From NCBI RefSeq assembly GCF_900106665.1, contig NZ_FNNA01000002.1, positions 186,001 to 250,000 of the forward strand: a stretch of DNA of 64,000 nt, read 5' to 3'. Both the position numbers and the translations under genes were made by a program. Origin of the DNA: Paracoccus sanguinis. Lineage in GTDB: Bacteria; Pseudomonadota; Alphaproteobacteria; Rhodobacterales; Rhodobacteraceae. Below the pieces are notes generated by a model. The model made no database searches and was not told where the DNA came from. It saw only the letters and a program-made list of their open reading frames with translations. Positions 27,525 to 42,181 of this stretch are shown here, in pieces; positions within the stretch are counted from its first letter, which is position 1, and the number at the start of each line of letters is the position of its first letter.

Positions 27525-28313
27525 TCATGCGGCCGGAATGCCGCTGTCCCTGCAGGCGCGCAGGGTGTCTTGTGTTTCCATGACCCGCAAGCCCATGGGC
27601 CGCGTGTCCGACAGCGTAAAGACCGACCCGACGACCAGCTTGCCGTCGCGCCGTTCCTGCAAGGTGCGGATGTGCCGGCCAAACGGCTTGTTCTGGCCCT
27701 TGGCCCACCCGGCCAACGCGCAGGTGGCATAGGCGAACGCCACATCGGCGTCCACCCCCGGCCTGAGGTTCGCGCTGACCTCGACGAGGTCGCCGCGCCG
27801 GTCCCCGGCCAGCGGCTGGACGCGGGCGGCCACGAAATCCTGCGGGTCGGCCTTGAAGCCCTTGGGAAAGGCGGGCAGCGCCGGCCGGGTGCGGGCGGCG
27901 AATTCCTCGAGCGCCTTTTCCTGCGCCGTCGGCAGGCGTGGCTTTTCAGGCGCAACGACGTCGAAATTCGCCACGTCCGCCGGCTTCAGCTTGAGACCGA
28001 GATTGACATTCAGCGCCTCGAGTTCCGCCTCGGTGACCTGGAACGCCTCCTGCCCGGCGGGGCTGTCGAGCGCCACTTCGGTCACCGATCCGTCGTGCTC
28101 GAGGATCAGGATGTCGCCCGACTTGGTCGAGACGCGGGCCCGGCTCAGCTTGGTGCCCGCAATGCTGCGATCGACGATCTTGACCTTGACCTCGTCCGGC
28201 TTGGCACGGGGCGGCGTCGCCAGCCCCTGCCCGCCCGACTCGCGCTGGCCGCAGCCGCTCAGCGCCCCGACCGAGACCGCGACCGCCACCAGAAGGGACA
28301 GCCCGCCGCGCAC
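27525..28313 (-). CDS. Predicted lipoprotein between nuoG and nuoH, function unknown
   Basis: A 262-residue protein. Starting at the GTG at 28313 gives a clean lipoprotein signal (MRGGLSLLVAVAVSVGALSGC; lipid Cys about residue 21). The mature part has mixed alpha/beta character, DILILEHDGS and a conserved-looking ALPAFPKGFKADPQDFVAARVQP stretch, and ends DTLRACRDSGIPAA. The GTG lies 5 bp after the nuoG stop with GGAG upstream. I do not recognise the family. Its place, frame and length argue for a real periplasm-facing product co-expressed with complex I. Confidence 0.75.
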   Translation of the reverse strand: MRGGLSLLVAVAVSVGALSGCGQRESGGQGLATPPRAKPDEVKVKIVDRSIAGTKLSRARVSTKSGDILILEHDGSVTEVALDSPAGQEAFQVTEAELEALNVNLGLKLKPADVANFDVVAPEKPRLPTAQEKALEEFAARTRPALPAFPKGFKADPQDFVAARVQPLAGDRRGDLVEVSANLRPGVDADVAFAYATCALAGWAKGQNKPFGRHIRTLQERRDGKLVVGSVFTLSDTRPMGLRVMETQDTLRACRDSGIPAA

Positions 28314-28318
28314 GGGGG

Positions 28319-30340
28319 TTACTCCGCCGCCAGAGCCGTGGCCCGCCGGGCCATGGCCATCGCCGACAACTCGCCCATCAGCGCCGAGGCGCGGGCGATC
28401 GGGTTCGAGAGGTAGAAATCGGCCACCGCACCGCGGAAATCGGCCCGGCCGAGCGGCCCGGCCTCGACCGGCTGCCAGACGTTCGCCGGCACCTCGTCGA
28501 TCTGCGCCAGATGCGGCACCGCGTCGATCAGCGCCCGGCGCAGCTGGGCCAGGCTGTCCCACGGCTGGGTCTTGCCCAGACGGGCCGAGAGCGCCCGCAG
28601 GATCGCCCAGTTCTCCTTGGCCTCGCCGGGGGCGAAGTTGGCCCGCATGGCCAGCTGGGGACGGCCCTCGGTGTTCACGAAGAGGCCGTTCTCCTCGGTG
28701 TAGCAGGCGCCGGGCAGGATCACGTCCGCCCGGTGCGCGCCGCGGTCGCCGTGGCTGCCCTGGTAGATCACGAAGGCGCCCGGGGCCACGTCCACCTCGT
28801 CGGCGCCGAGGCTGTAGATCACCTCGGCCCCCTCGACGGCGGCCGCAAGACCGCCCTCGGTCACGGCGCCCACGTCCATCGCCCCCACCCGGCTCGCCGC
28901 CGTGTGCAGGATCAGCAGCTTCGAATTCGAGTTCTCGGCCAGCCGCATGGCATGGCCCAGCACCGCCGCCCCGTCTGCCTCGCGCAGCGCGCCCTGGCCG
29001 ACGATCACCAGCGTCTCCTTGCCGCGCGTCTCGTCCGAGATCTCGCGCGAGGACAGGCTCTCGAGCGCCGCGCGGTCGCTGCCGACATGGGCATAGTCGT
29101 AGGTGAGGTCCACCGCCGGGCCGACCAGCCCGACCTGCGCGCCCCGCGCCCAGGCGCGGCGGATGCGCGCGTTGAGCACCGGCGCTTCGGTCCGCGGATC
29201 GGTGCCGATGAGCTGGATCATCTCGGCCCGGTCGATGTCGGCGATGCTCGCCGTGCCGACGTAGCCGGCGCGGTTCCCGGCCGGCAGCCGGGCGCCATCG
29301 GTGCGGCACTCGACGCTGCCGCCGATCCCCTCGATCAGCTGCTTGAGCGCGAATACCGCCTCGACCGGGGCCAGATCACCGATCAGCCCCGCGACCTTAC
29401 GGCCCTTCATCGCCTGCGCGGCGACCGTCAGCGCCTCGTCCCACGTCGCGGGACGCAGGCGCCCGTTCTCGCGCACATAGGGCCGGTCCAGCCGCTGCCG
29501 GCGCAGCCCGTCCCAGACGAAGCGGGTCTTGTCGCTGATCCACTCTTCGTTCACGCCGTCGTTGTTGCGCGGCAGGATGCGCATGACCTCGCGGCCCTTG
29601 GTGTCGATGCGGATGTTCGACCCCAGCGCGTCCATCACGTCGATCGACTCGGTCTTGGTCAGCTCCCACGGGCGGGCGGTGAAGGCGTAGGGTTTCGAGA
29701 CCAGCGCCCCCACCGGGCACAGGTCGATGATGTTGCCCTGCAGGTTCGAATCGAGCGTCAGGCCGAGATACGAGGTGATCTCGCTGTCCTCGCCGCGGCC
29801 GGTCTGGCCCATCTGGGTGATCCCCGCCACCTCGGTGGTGAACCGCACGCAGCGGGTGCACGAGATGCAGCGGGTCATGTGCGTCTCGACCAGCGGCCCG
29901 AGGTTCAGGTCGTCGGCCGCCCGCTTCGGCTCGCGGTAGCGGCTGAAGTCGACGCCATAGGCCATCGCCTGGTCCTGCAGGTCGCACTCGCCGCCCTGGT
30001 CGCAGATCGGGCAGTCGAGCGGGTGGTTGATGAGCAGGAACTCCATCACCCCCTCGCGGGCCTTGCGGACCATGGGCGAGTTGGTGCGGATCTCGGACGG
30101 CGCGCCGTCCGGGCCGGGGCGCAGGTCCTTGACCTGCATCGCGCAGCTTGCCGCGGGCTTGGGCGGGCCGCCCACCACCTCGACGAGGCACATCCGGCAG
30201 TTGCCGGCGATCGACAGCCGCTCGTGATAGCAGAAGCGCGGCACCTCGATCCCGGCCTGCTCGCAGGCCTGGATGAGCGTGAGGTTCGGATCGACCTCGA
30301 TCAGCCGGTCGTCGATCTTGATCGTGCGGGTGTCGCTCAT
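28319..30340 (-). CDS. nuoG: NADH-quinone oxidoreductase subunit G
   Basis: The 673-residue (75 kDa type) iron-sulfur subunit of the peripheral arm. A 2Fe-2S ferredoxin domain ([20 protein letters not shown], residues about 47-66) is followed by the His-Cys N5 site ([18 protein letters not shown]), the N4 site ([14 protein letters not shown]) and the catalytically silent molybdopterin-oxidoreductase-like domain. Start: [10 protein letters not shown] at 30340 matches the family; the ORF extends upstream by 11 codons. Confidence 0.97.
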   Translation of the reverse strand: MSDTRTIKIDDRLIEVDPNLTLIQACEQAGIEVPRFCYHERLSIAGNCRMCLVEVVGGPPKPAASCAMQVKDLRPGPDGAPSEIRTNSPMVRKAREGVMEFLLINHPLDCPICDQGGECDLQDQAMAYGVDFSRYREPKRAADDLNLGPLVETHMTRCISCTRCVRFTTEVAGITQMGQTGRGEDSEITSYLGLTLDSNLQGNIIDLCPVGALVSKPYAFTARPWELTKTESIDVMDALGSNIRIDTKGREVMRILPRNNDGVNEEWISDKTRFVWDGLRRQRLDRPYVRENGRLRPATWDEALTVAAQAMKGRKVAGLIGDLAPVEAVFALKQLIEGIGGSVECRTDGARLPAGNRAGYVGTASIADIDRAEMIQLIGTDPRTEAPVLNARIRRAWARGAQVGLVGPAVDLTYDYAHVGSDRAALESLSSREISDETRGKETLVIVGQGALREADGAAVLGHAMRLAENSNSKLLILHTAASRVGAMDVGAVTEGGLAAAVEGAEVIYSLGADEVDVAPGAFVIYQGSHGDRGAHRADVILPGACYTEENGLFVNTEGRPQLAMRANFAPGEAKENWAILRALSARLGKTQPWDSLAQLRRALIDAVPHLAQIDEVPANVWQPVEAGPLGRADFRGAVADFYLSNPIARASALMGELSAMAMARRATALAAE

Positions 30341-30446
30341 CTGCCTGTCTTCCTCGTCATGCCGATCCGGCAAGGTCTCATCCGCGGCGCGTCGTCCGGT
30401 CGCCTGTCACCGTCGCGCGCCGCCGGTCGTCCGTCCCGCGGTCGGC

Positions 30447-30911
30447 TCAGTTGCCGGCCGCGAGCCTCTGTACATTCCCCCGCACCGGCAGCGGGCCGCC
30501 CCGCTGGCCGGGCGATTCGACCAGCATCAGCGGCACCTGTTGCCCCTCGCGGAACAGCAGGATCGCGTCCACCTGCACGGCCAGCGGGTCGCGCGGGTCG
30601 GGCCGCGCGTCGATCAGGAACCGGCCCGCGCCGGGTCGTTCGCACAGGATCTGCATCCCCGCATAGGGGCCGTGCAGCGTCACGAGGTCGCGCCCCATCA
30701 GGTCACGCCCGGCCCGCACCTGCCCCTCGGGCGAGGTGCCCCGGCAGCGCACGTCAAGCGGCGAGAAGAGATCGAGCCGCACCTGATAGTCCACGACGTG
30801 GGTCTGGGCCGGCGCCTGCGCGGGCTGGGCCAGCACCATGTCGGCAAACACCATCGTCAGCGCCGCAGCGGCTACGATGCCCATGCCGATCCAGCGGATC
30901 ACCTGCTTCAT
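30447..30911 (-). CDS. Predicted exported protein in the nuo operon, function unknown
   Basis: A 154-residue protein with an N-terminal signal sequence or anchor ([23 protein letters not shown], with [11 protein letters not shown] as likely cleavage area). The mature part has two Cys ([15 protein letters not shown]) and repeated short beta-strand-like stretches. Its ATG overlaps the DUF5333 stop by 4 bases, and nuoG starts about 107 bp after its end. Family not recognised. Confidence 0.7.
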   Translation of the reverse strand: MKQVIRWIGMGIVAAAALTMVFADMVLAQPAQAPAQTHVVDYQVRLDLFSPLDVRCRGTSPEGQVRAGRDLMGRDLVTLHGPYAGMQILCERPGAGRFLIDARPDPRDPLAVQVDAILLFREGQQVPLMLVESPGQRGGPLPVRGNVQRLAAGN

Positions 30912-31318
30912 TTCGCCACCAGCAGCGAACCGCTGACGGTCCGCCCCGCGATCTCGGCCCGGCCGATGGCGCAGAAGCTCTCGGCGTTGCCCTTCTTCGC
31001 GCCGTTGCGGGCGAGGTAGTCCTCGGCCACCGCATAGATGCGCTGCTTCTCGGCCTTGTCGTCGAGGAAGGCGTCGATCTGCGCCTTGCTGTAGCCCTTG
31101 TCGAGCGCATAGCGCTGCAGCGCCCGTGCCTGGCTGTAGGCGAGCACGATCCGGCCGTCGATCGACGGGCATTCGCGCCGGATGCGGTCGGCGACGCGCG
31201 CCGCGATCAGCCGGTCGTTGATGTATTTCTCTTTCGACAGCGGCTCGAGCGCCGCCGCGGGCGAGGCGAGCGTCGCCACCGCGGTGAGCGCGAGCAGTCC
31301 GGTCCTGAGGCGTTTCAT
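30908..31318 (-). CDS. DUF5333-type exported protein
   Basis: A 136-residue protein with a signal peptide ([23 protein letters not shown]) and a mature helical domain containing [46 protein letters not shown] and AEDYLARNG, which I recognise as the DUF5333 pattern common near nuoF in Rhodobacterales. It carries two Cys (ECPS, SFCAIG) that could form a disulfide. The gene follows nuoF after 110 bp and is coupled to the next gene. Function unknown. Confidence 0.75.
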   Translation of the reverse strand: MKRLRTGLLALTAVATLASPAAALEPLSKEKYINDRLIAARVADRIRRECPSIDGRIVLAYSQARALQRYALDKGYSKAQIDAFLDDKAEKQRIYAVAEDYLARNGAKKGNAESFCAIGRAEIAGRTVSGSLLVAK

Positions 31319-31331
31319 GGGCACATCCTTC

Positions 31332-31347
31332 TTGCAGATGCCTGCAA
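31332..31347. other. Short palindrome upstream of the DUF5333 gene
   Basis: TTGCAGATGCCTGCAA has 6-base perfect arms and a 4-base centre. It lies between nuoF and the DUF5333 gene, 14 bp before its start, next to an AT-rich CTATATT on the minus strand. It could be an operator of an internal promoter or a small leader hairpin; evidence is only the symmetry. Confidence 0.3.
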
Positions 31348-31428
31348 TATAGGGGCGCCGGCGCGCGGTTTCGCCGCAAGCCCGCGTCAACCGCCCGTGA
31401 TCGGCCTGCCGAGGATCGACCGCGCCGC

Positions 31429-32736
<1,308 letters not shown>

Positions 32737-33048
32737 CTATCCTTTGCGCGGGCGTGAGCCACGCGGTGCCGCCGCGCCGCCGGCGCGCCGTTTGTCCTGT
32801 GCCGGCGCCGGGCCGGTCGTCGGTGCGACCTCGGCGGCGCGCCCGCGCCGCCAGACCCGCCACGTCACCAGAAGCGCCCAGACCAGCGCCCCGATCGCCG
32901 CCAGATCGGCGAGGAACGCATACTCCGGCGCCCAGCCGAAGCGCTGCCCCGCCCAGTTCGCCGCGAGCCACAGCACCATCGCCGCGGCCATCACGCCGCC
33001 GGCGAGGCGCATCTGCCCCGCGTCATGGGAAGGATGCTGCGCCGTCAT
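32737..33048 (-). CDS. DUF5337-type small membrane protein
   Basis: A 103-residue protein with two membrane helices (MAAAMVLWLAANWAG and AIGALVWALLVTW) and a basic Ala/Pro/Arg-rich tail. Helix layout and place between nuoE and nuoF match the DUF5337 family of Rhodobacterales. It overlaps the upstream gene by 4 bases (ATGA). A role as an extra complex I subunit or assembly factor is only an inference from place. Confidence 0.7.
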   Translation of the reverse strand: MTAQHPSHDAGQMRLAGGVMAAAMVLWLAANWAGQRFGWAPEYAFLADLAAIGALVWALLVTWRVWRRGRAAEVAPTTGPAPAQDKRRAGGAAAPRGSRPRKG

Positions 33049-33917
33049 GTCGCCTCGCCCCGGTCCACGCGGCGGGAATGCTCGGTTTCGCCGCCGGCCG
33101 CAAGGATGCGCGCCTGCCCGACCCAGTCGTCCCGCTCGATCCGCCCGCCGTTGCGGCCGAGGCGCTCGCCCCAATCCAGCACATCCTGGTCGCTCCACGC
33201 GGCGATCTGCGCGAAGCGGGTAACGCCGTTGTCGTTCAGCCACTCGGTCAGCACCGGCCCGATCCCGAGGATGCGGCCGAGGTCGTCGCGGTCGTCCGAG
33301 GCGTCCGCGGTGGCGGGCCGCGCCTCGCCCACCGGCTGAACCTCCGCGACCGGCGCGGACGCCGACTCACGGCGCCCCGCCGCATCATCGCCCCGCGCCT
33401 CGACGTCCTGCGCCGCTCCACCTTCGGTCTGACGGTCCCCGGCCTCGAAGGTCACGGCCTGCCGCGGATCGGAGCTCGCCCCCGCCGGCGCGCCGAGTTC
33501 GATCGGCGCCGGGGTCTCCTCCGCCACCCGCTCCTCGCGCGCCACCTCGGCCGAGGGCTCGAATGTCACCGCCTGCCGCGGGTCGGTCGTGGCGCCCTGC
33601 GGCGCCCGGCCCATCCCCTCGGGGCGCGCCGCGCGGGTGATCTCGATCTTGCCGAAGCGCGCCTGACGGGCCGCTGCCGCCTCGGCCAGATCGGCGTCGG
33701 ACAGGGGCTCGGCCACGCGCAGCGGCTCGGGCTCATAAGGCTCGACCTCGCTGCCGCAGAACAGCAGCACCAGCAGGCCGCCCAGCAGCCAGGCGGTGAC
33801 GAACGCCAGGAACAGACCGCCGAACACCCCTGCGCCGCCGTGGCCCATCGCCATCAGCCAGACCACCAGCCCCATCAGGGCGGCGAAGATCCAGCATTTG
33901 CGCGCGCAGTCGGTCAT
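33045..33917 (-). CDS. Membrane-anchored helix-hairpin-helix protein of the nuo operon
   Basis: A 290-residue protein. Two N-terminal membrane segments (about residues 10-27 and 30-55) lead to a long, charged, probably disordered middle and a compact C-terminal domain (about 208-290: LGRILGIGPVLTEWLNDNGV, AAWSDQDV, RDDWVGQARILAAGGETEHSRRVDRG) typical of a helix-hairpin-helix-like module that accompanies NuoE in Rhodobacteraceae. The middle contains a duplicated unit ending DPRQAVTFE (near residues 113 and 153), about 38 codons apart. In some relatives this C-terminal module is fused to NuoE, so the gene may be its split partner. Function unknown. Confidence 0.75.
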   Translation of the reverse strand: MTDCARKCWIFAALMGLVVWLMAMGHGGAGVFGGLFLAFVTAWLLGGLLVLLFCGSEVEPYEPEPLRVAEPLSDADLAEAAAARQARFGKIEITRAARPEGMGRAPQGATTDPRQAVTFEPSAEVAREERVAEETPAPIELGAPAGASSDPRQAVTFEAGDRQTEGGAAQDVEARGDDAAGRRESASAPVAEVQPVGEARPATADASDDRDDLGRILGIGPVLTEWLNDNGVTRFAQIAAWSDQDVLDWGERLGRNGGRIERDDWVGQARILAAGGETEHSRRVDRGEAT

Positions 33918-33944
33918 CGGGGCGTCCTTGAGGTTCGGGTCAGG

Positions 33945-34820
33945 TCAGTGGGTATCCTTCGCATCGGCGGGCTGCCCGGCGGGCTCGCCCTTCGACTGGG
34001 GCTTGCCGGGCGAGGTCGCGGCGGCCTCCTGCACCGTCACCCCGGTCTTGTCGGCCGGACGCCCGGCCGAAGGCGTCGGCTCGACCTGCGGGGCGTCGGG
34101 ATCGGCCTGCTCGGGCCGCCGGCGCCACGGGGTCAGGATCGGCACTTCCGACCCGTCGATCCGCTTGACCGTGTCGCGCAGCTTGACCGCCAGCGCCGCC
34201 GAGGCGTTCAGCTCTTCGGCCTTCTCGGTCGCCTTGAGCGCCACCGGCCCGCCCAGCGGCTCGGACGAGAACCGCCCGTTCTGCGGCCCCGGCACCGGCA
34301 CCTGCCCCGCGGCCAGCGCGTCGAGCAGCGCCGAGAGCTTCTCGGCGGTCAGGTCCTCGTAATAATCCTTGCCGATCTGGGCCATCGGCGCATTCGAGCA
34401 AGCGCCGAGGCACTCGACCTCCTCCCAGCTGAAATTGCCGTCGGCCGAGACGGTGTGCGGCGCCGGCGCGATCCGCGCGCGGCACACGTCGATCAGCTCA
34501 CCCGCCCCGCAGATCATGCAGGTCGTGGTGCCGCAGATCTGGATATGTGCAATCCGACCAACGGGATGCAGCTGGAACATGAAGTAGAATGTCGCGACCT
34601 CGACGACCCGGATATAGGGCATCCCGAGCAGGTTGGCGCAGGCCTCGATGGCCGGACGCGAGAGCCAGCCCTCCTGCTCCTGCGCGCGCCACAGGACCGG
34701 GATCACCGCCGACTGCTGGCGACCCTCGGGGTACTTGGTCATCTGCGCCTTGGCCCACGCCAGGTTCTCGGGCGTGAAGGCGAACGAGTCCGGCTGGACG
34801 AGAGACAGGCGGCGCAGCAT
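33945..34820 (-). CDS. nuoE: NADH-quinone oxidoreductase subunit E with long C-terminal tail
   Basis: The 24 kDa-type subunit holding 2Fe-2S cluster N1a near FMN. Thioredoxin-like core in residues 1-165: [13 protein letters not shown], then the four Cys ligands in [10 protein letters not shown] and [11 protein letters not shown]. After that comes an Ala/Pro/Glu-rich tail of about 120 residues not present in E. coli NuoE (166 residues). Start: [16 protein letters not shown] at 34820 (the frame opens far upstream); this ATG overlaps the stop of the preceding 38-residue frame (TGATG). Confidence 0.95.
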   Translation of the reverse strand: MLRRLSLVQPDSFAFTPENLAWAKAQMTKYPEGRQQSAVIPVLWRAQEQEGWLSRPAIEACANLLGMPYIRVVEVATFYFMFQLHPVGRIAHIQICGTTTCMICGAGELIDVCRARIAPAPHTVSADGNFSWEEVECLGACSNAPMAQIGKDYYEDLTAEKLSALLDALAAGQVPVPGPQNGRFSSEPLGGPVALKATEKAEELNASAALAVKLRDTVKRIDGSEVPILTPWRRRPEQADPDAPQVEPTPSAGRPADKTGVTVQEAAATSPGKPQSKGEPAGQPADAKDTH

Positions 34821-34936
34821 CAGGCGAGGCTTCCCAGAACGAGGATGGCGGCAAGGCAGAGCACCACGGCCGGATGCTGCCCGAGGGCGGTCGAGGCCGT
34901 GGCGGCCGAAGCGGTGAGGGCGGCGGGGTCGATCAC
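34820..34936 (-). CDS. 38-residue membrane micro-ORF between nuoD and nuoE
   Basis: GTG-started frame, [13 protein letters not shown]..., with one hydrophobic segment near the C-terminus ([16 protein letters not shown]). Its GTGA start overlaps the nuoD stop by 4 bases and its TGA overlaps the nuoE ATG by one base, so it exactly bridges the two genes with coupled signals at both ends. Without it the 112-bp nuoD-nuoE gap would be unusual for this packed operon. No family recognised; conservation would decide. Confidence 0.6.
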   Translation of the reverse strand: MIDPAALTASAATASTALGQHPAVVLCLAAILVLGSLA

Positions 34937-36174
34937 CGGTCGACCTCGCCGAACACGATGTCCATGGTGGCGATGATGGCGGGGACATCCGAGAGCAGGT
35001 GACCGCCCGCCATCCAGTCCATCGACTGAAGATGCAGGAAGCCCGGCGCACGCAGCTTGGCGCGATACGGCTTGTTGGTGCCGTCGCTGACCAGGTAGAC
35101 GCCGAACTCGCCCTTGGGCGCCTCGACTGCGGCATAGACCTCGCCCGCCGGCACCTTGAAGCCCTCGGTATAGAGCTTGAAGTGGTGGATGAGGCTTTCC
35201 ATGTCGCGCTTCATGTCGGCGCGGCGCGGTGGCGTCAGCTTGCCACGCGCGAGCACATCGCCCGCAGGCTCGGCCCTGAGCTTGGCTACCGCCTGCTGCA
35301 TGATCTTGCAGGACTGCCGCATCTCCTCGACCCGGCAGAGATAGCGGTCGTAGCAGTCGCCGTTGGTGCCGACCGGCACCTCGAACTCGAACTCGTCGTA
35401 GCACTCGTAGGGCTGGCTGCGCCGCAGGTCCCAGGCGAGGCCCGAGCCGCGCACCATGATCCCCGAATAGCCCCAGTCGAGCGCGTCCTGCTCGGTCACG
35501 ATGCCAATGTCGACGAGCCGCTGCTTGAAGATGCGGTTCTCGGTGAGAAGCGTGCCAAGGTCGTCGACCAGCCGCGGGAAGCGCTCGCACCACGCCTCGA
35601 TGTCGTCGAGCAGCGCCGGCGGCAGGTCCTGGTGGACGCCGCCGGGACGGAAATAGGCCGCGTGCAGCCGCGCGCCCGAGGCGCGCTCGTAGAACACCAT
35701 CAGCTCTTCGCGGGCCTCGAACCCCCAGAGCGGCGGGGTCAGCGCGCCCACGTCCAGCGCGCCGGTGGTCAGGCCGAGCAGGTGGTTGAGGATGCGCCCG
35801 ATCTCGCAGAACAGCACCCGGATCAGGCTCGCCCGCCGCGGCACCACGGTGCCGGTCAGCCGCTCGATCGCCAGGCACCACGCGTGCTCCTGGTTCATCG
35901 GGGCGACGTAGTCGAGGCGGTCCAGATAGGGCAGGTTCTGCAGATAGGTGCGGCTCTCCATCAGCTTCTCGGTGCCGCGGTGCAGCAGGCCGATGTGAGG
36001 GTCGGCGCGCTCGACCACCTCGCCGTCCAGCTCGAGCACCATGCGCAGAACGCCATGCGCTGCCGGGTGTTGCGGGCCGAAGTTGATGTTGAAGTTGCGC
36101 AGCCGCTGCTCGCCGGTCACGGCATCCACCGAACCGTCGTCATAGTGGTTGTCGCGGAAATCGCCGTCCATCAT
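34933..36174 (-). CDS. nuoD: NADH-quinone oxidoreductase subunit D
   Basis: The 413-residue (49 kDa) subunit forming the quinone site with NuoB and NuoH. Conserved pieces: [15 protein letters not shown] (residues about 27-41), [29 protein letters not shown] and [34 protein letters not shown] end ending in EVDR. Start: tandem ATGATG at 36174/36171; the first has GGAGGG 6 bp upstream and overlaps the nuoC stop (ATGA). Confidence 0.97.
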   Translation of the reverse strand: MMDGDFRDNHYDDGSVDAVTGEQRLRNFNINFGPQHPAAHGVLRMVLELDGEVVERADPHIGLLHRGTEKLMESRTYLQNLPYLDRLDYVAPMNQEHAWCLAIERLTGTVVPRRASLIRVLFCEIGRILNHLLGLTTGALDVGALTPPLWGFEAREELMVFYERASGARLHAAYFRPGGVHQDLPPALLDDIEAWCERFPRLVDDLGTLLTENRIFKQRLVDIGIVTEQDALDWGYSGIMVRGSGLAWDLRRSQPYECYDEFEFEVPVGTNGDCYDRYLCRVEEMRQSCKIMQQAVAKLRAEPAGDVLARGKLTPPRRADMKRDMESLIHHFKLYTEGFKVPAGEVYAAVEAPKGEFGVYLVSDGTNKPYRAKLRAPGFLHLQSMDWMAGGHLLSDVPAIIATMDIVFGEVDR

Positions 36175-36818
36175 TTCTTGCCCTCCGCGGTCACGCCGGT
36201 CGTGGCCGGGGCCTTCTCGTCGCCAGGCAGGACGTACTTCGCCCCCTCCCACGGCGAGAGGAAGTCGAACTGCCGGTATTCCTGCGTCAGCTTCACCGGC
36301 TCATAGACCACGCGCTTCTCGCTGTCGTCCCAGCGCACCTCGACATAGCCGGTGGTGGGGAAGTCCTTGCGCAGCGGGTGACCCTGAAAGCCGTAGTCGG
36401 TCAGGATGCGGCGCAGGTCCGGGTGGCCGGCAAAGGCGATCCCGAACATGTCGAAGACCTCACGCTCGAACCAGTTGGCCGAGGGGATCACCGACACGAG
36501 CGAGGGCACCAGCTCGTACTCGCGCACCGCGGCCTTGAGCCGGATGCGCTGGTTGGTGTGCATCGACAGCAGGTGCCAGACCACGTCGAAGCGCGCCGCC
36601 CGGTCGGGATGGTCCACCGCGGTGATGTCGACGAGGGTCGCGAACCGCGCCGCCGGGTTGTCGATCAGCGCCTTGACCAGCCCCACGATGCCCTTGGCAT
36701 GGATGGTCAGCGTCAGCTCGCCGAAGGCCACGTCGGCCGACAGGATCTCGTTGCCATGCCGCGCGGCCAGAAGCTCGCCCAGCTCGGCCAGCGCCTGCGG
36801 ATCGGGATAGACGGCCAT
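36171..36818 (-). CDS. nuoC: NADH-quinone oxidoreductase subunit C
   Basis: The 215-residue (30 kDa) subunit of the peripheral arm. The family signature is clear: [20 protein letters not shown] followed by [20 protein letters not shown] around residues 115-155. It is a separate gene, not fused to nuoD. It starts 3 bp after the nuoB stop and overlaps nuoD by 4 bases. Confidence 0.97.
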   Translation of the reverse strand: MAVYPDPQALAELGELLAARHGNEILSADVAFGELTLTIHAKGIVGLVKALIDNPAARFATLVDITAVDHPDRAARFDVVWHLLSMHTNQRIRLKAAVREYELVPSLVSVIPSANWFEREVFDMFGIAFAGHPDLRRILTDYGFQGHPLRKDFPTTGYVEVRWDDSEKRVVYEPVKLTQEYRQFDFLSPWEGAKYVLPGDEKAPATTGVTAEGKK

Positions 36819-36821
36819 GAC

Positions 36822-37711
<890 letters not shown>

Positions 37712-37770
37712 GGATGACGCTCCCTGACATCGCGACGGTCACGCCCGTGCGAGTGGCTTGGCTGCGATCG

Positions 37771-37799
37771 GGTTTAGCTGCGCCGCCGCAAAGGGTCAA
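37771..37799 (-). promoter_or_regulatory. Probable housekeeping promoter of the nuo operon
   Basis: On the minus strand TTGACC (37799-37794), 17 bp, then TAAACC (37776-37771). It is well placed for nuoA, giving a leader of about 50 bases. No FNR palindrome was seen near it, so constitutive or other control is more likely. Confidence 0.5.
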
Positions 37800-37945
37800 T
37801 GCGATGCGCCGGGGTTTACGGGGGGTCGGCGGCGCCGGTGCGCGGCATTTTCGCCGCACCCATTCAGGACGCAGCCCCGTGCCGCGCGGCGCCCCGCCGC
37901 GCTTCTCGGGCAAGGCACGCGCGCCCTGCCCCGTGCGTCAGCCCG

Positions 37946-38287
37946 TCACGCGAGCCGGCCGTCCATCGTCTCGTCCAGCCACGACTGCAGTCCGGGCTCG
38001 TCCAGCGCCGCGATCTCGCGGGCCGAGGCGGGCTCCTCGAGGTGGACAAGCAGGACATAGTTGCCCGCCCGGTCCTGCCCGGCGATGAACTCGCCATCCT
38101 CGCTGCCCGCCCCGTCGATCGAGGGCGTCAGCCCGCGCGCGGCGACGGCGCGCATCACCCGCTCGGCCTGCGCCTCGTAGGCGGGCGAGAAGCGTTCCCA
38201 CACCTCGGCCGGCGTCTCGCCGTCGAGGCCCCAGGCCCAGCCCGCGCCGTCGTCGGTGCGGGGGAATTGCGGTATCTCGGCGGTCAT
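37946..38287 (-). CDS. Small acidic protein of unknown function, downstream of uvrA unit
   Basis: A 113-residue soluble acidic protein (MTAEIPQFPRTDDGAGWAWG..., WERFSPAYEAQAERVMRAVAARGL, LQSWLDETMDGRLA). No signal, membrane segment or known motif. AAAGGA lies 8 bp before the ATG, and it starts 17 bp after the hydrolase stop, so it is the third gene of the uvrA-hydrolase unit. I do not recognise the family. Confidence 0.65.
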   Translation of the reverse strand: MTAEIPQFPRTDDGAGWAWGLDGETPAEVWERFSPAYEAQAERVMRAVAARGLTPSIDGAGSEDGEFIAGQDRAGNYVLLVHLEEPASAREIAALDEPGLQSWLDETMDGRLA

Positions 38288-38304
38288 ATCGTGTCCTTTC
38301 GGCG

Positions 38305-39068
38305 TCAGGGCAGCGGGGCGAGAAAGCCCGCGATGCGGTCCACCACGGCGGCCTCGGCCTCGCGGTGGGGGAAATGGCCAAGCCCCGGCATCACGTCAAG
38401 CACCCCGTCCGGCCCGGCGATGGCGCGTGCGTGATCGGGGGTGCCGTATTCGTCGGCCGCGCCGTGCAGGGCCAGCACGGGGCACCGCACAGCGGCGCGG
38501 CACGGGGCGAGGGTGAACTCGGCGAACGCGGGCGAAAGCCACGTCTCGGTCCAGCTGTCGAGCACCCAGCGCGCCTTGTCGCCGTGGTGCCGCGCCAGCC
38601 GGTCAAGCGCGCCCGGCGCCGCGAACCCCGCCTTTGCGGCGCGGATGCCGTCGCGGATGCGGTCGTCGTTGCGATGCTGGGCCGAGATCGAGATGACCGC
38701 CACGCAGTCCTCGGGCCAGGCCGCCGCGGCGCAGACCGCCATGCCGCCGCCGACGCTGTGACCCAGCGCGACGAAGCGCCCGATCCCCAGCGCCGCCCGC
38801 ACTGCCTCGAAGCCCTGCGTCGCCTCGGTGGCGACGAAATCCGGCGCGAGCCGCCCCGTGGCCGGGTCCGAGTCGCCGAAACCGAGCCGGTCATAGGCGA
38901 TGACGCCCCGCCCTGTGGCCGCCGCCAGCCGACCGGGAAAATCCCGCCACAGGCTGACGCTGCCCAGCGAATCGTGAAACAGGACCAGCGGCGCGCGGTC
39001 GCCCTGCCCCGGCCAGAGCGCCGCCGCGATCCGGCCTGCCGGCGTCTCGATCATCCGCCGGTCGGGGG

Positions 39069-39072
<4 letters not shown>
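38305..39072 (-). CDS. Alpha/beta-fold hydrolase
   Basis: A 255-residue cytoplasmic hydrolase. The pieces of the fold are seen in order: [13 protein letters not shown] (oxyanion area), [13 protein letters not shown], the nucleophile elbow [11 protein letters not shown] (Ser about residue 104), acid in LHGAADEYG and the catalytic His in GLGHFPH near residue 233. Substrate unknown (esterase, lactonase or similar). Its ATG overlaps the uvrA stop by 4 bases, so it is translated with uvrA and may be induced by DNA damage with it. Confidence 0.85.
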
Positions 39073-41972
<2,900 letters not shown>

Positions 41973-42053
41973 ACGGACCTCGATCGGGGACAAGCGCATG
42001 AGATAGGCACGGGATGGCGGAACGCAACCCGGGCGGCCAACGCCCAACACCCG

Positions 42054-42068
42054 GAACATAGCGCGAAC
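42054..42068. promoter_or_regulatory. LexA (SOS) box upstream of uvrA
   Basis: GTTCGCGCTATGTTC on the minus strand fits exactly the alphaproteobacterial LexA box GTTC-N7-GTTC described for Rhodobacter. It lies 82 bp before the uvrA start, where uvrA SOS boxes are expected, and 114 bp before the divergent nucleotidase gene. Confidence 0.85.
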
Positions 42069-42181
42069 TCGGGCGGGGGGAAAGGGTCGCGGGCGGCGGG
42101 CGTTCGCAACTGGACTGTCACCGGGGGGTCGTGTTCTTCTGGTCCCACCACCCGCGACAGACCAGCGAAAAAGGGACCCCG

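Noticed and set aside
30908..31428. Gap of 110 bp plus palindrome before the DUF5333 gene as an operon end
   Set aside because: No terminator-like hairpin with a T run is seen, and downstream genes continue on the same strand, so at most an internal promoter is possible.
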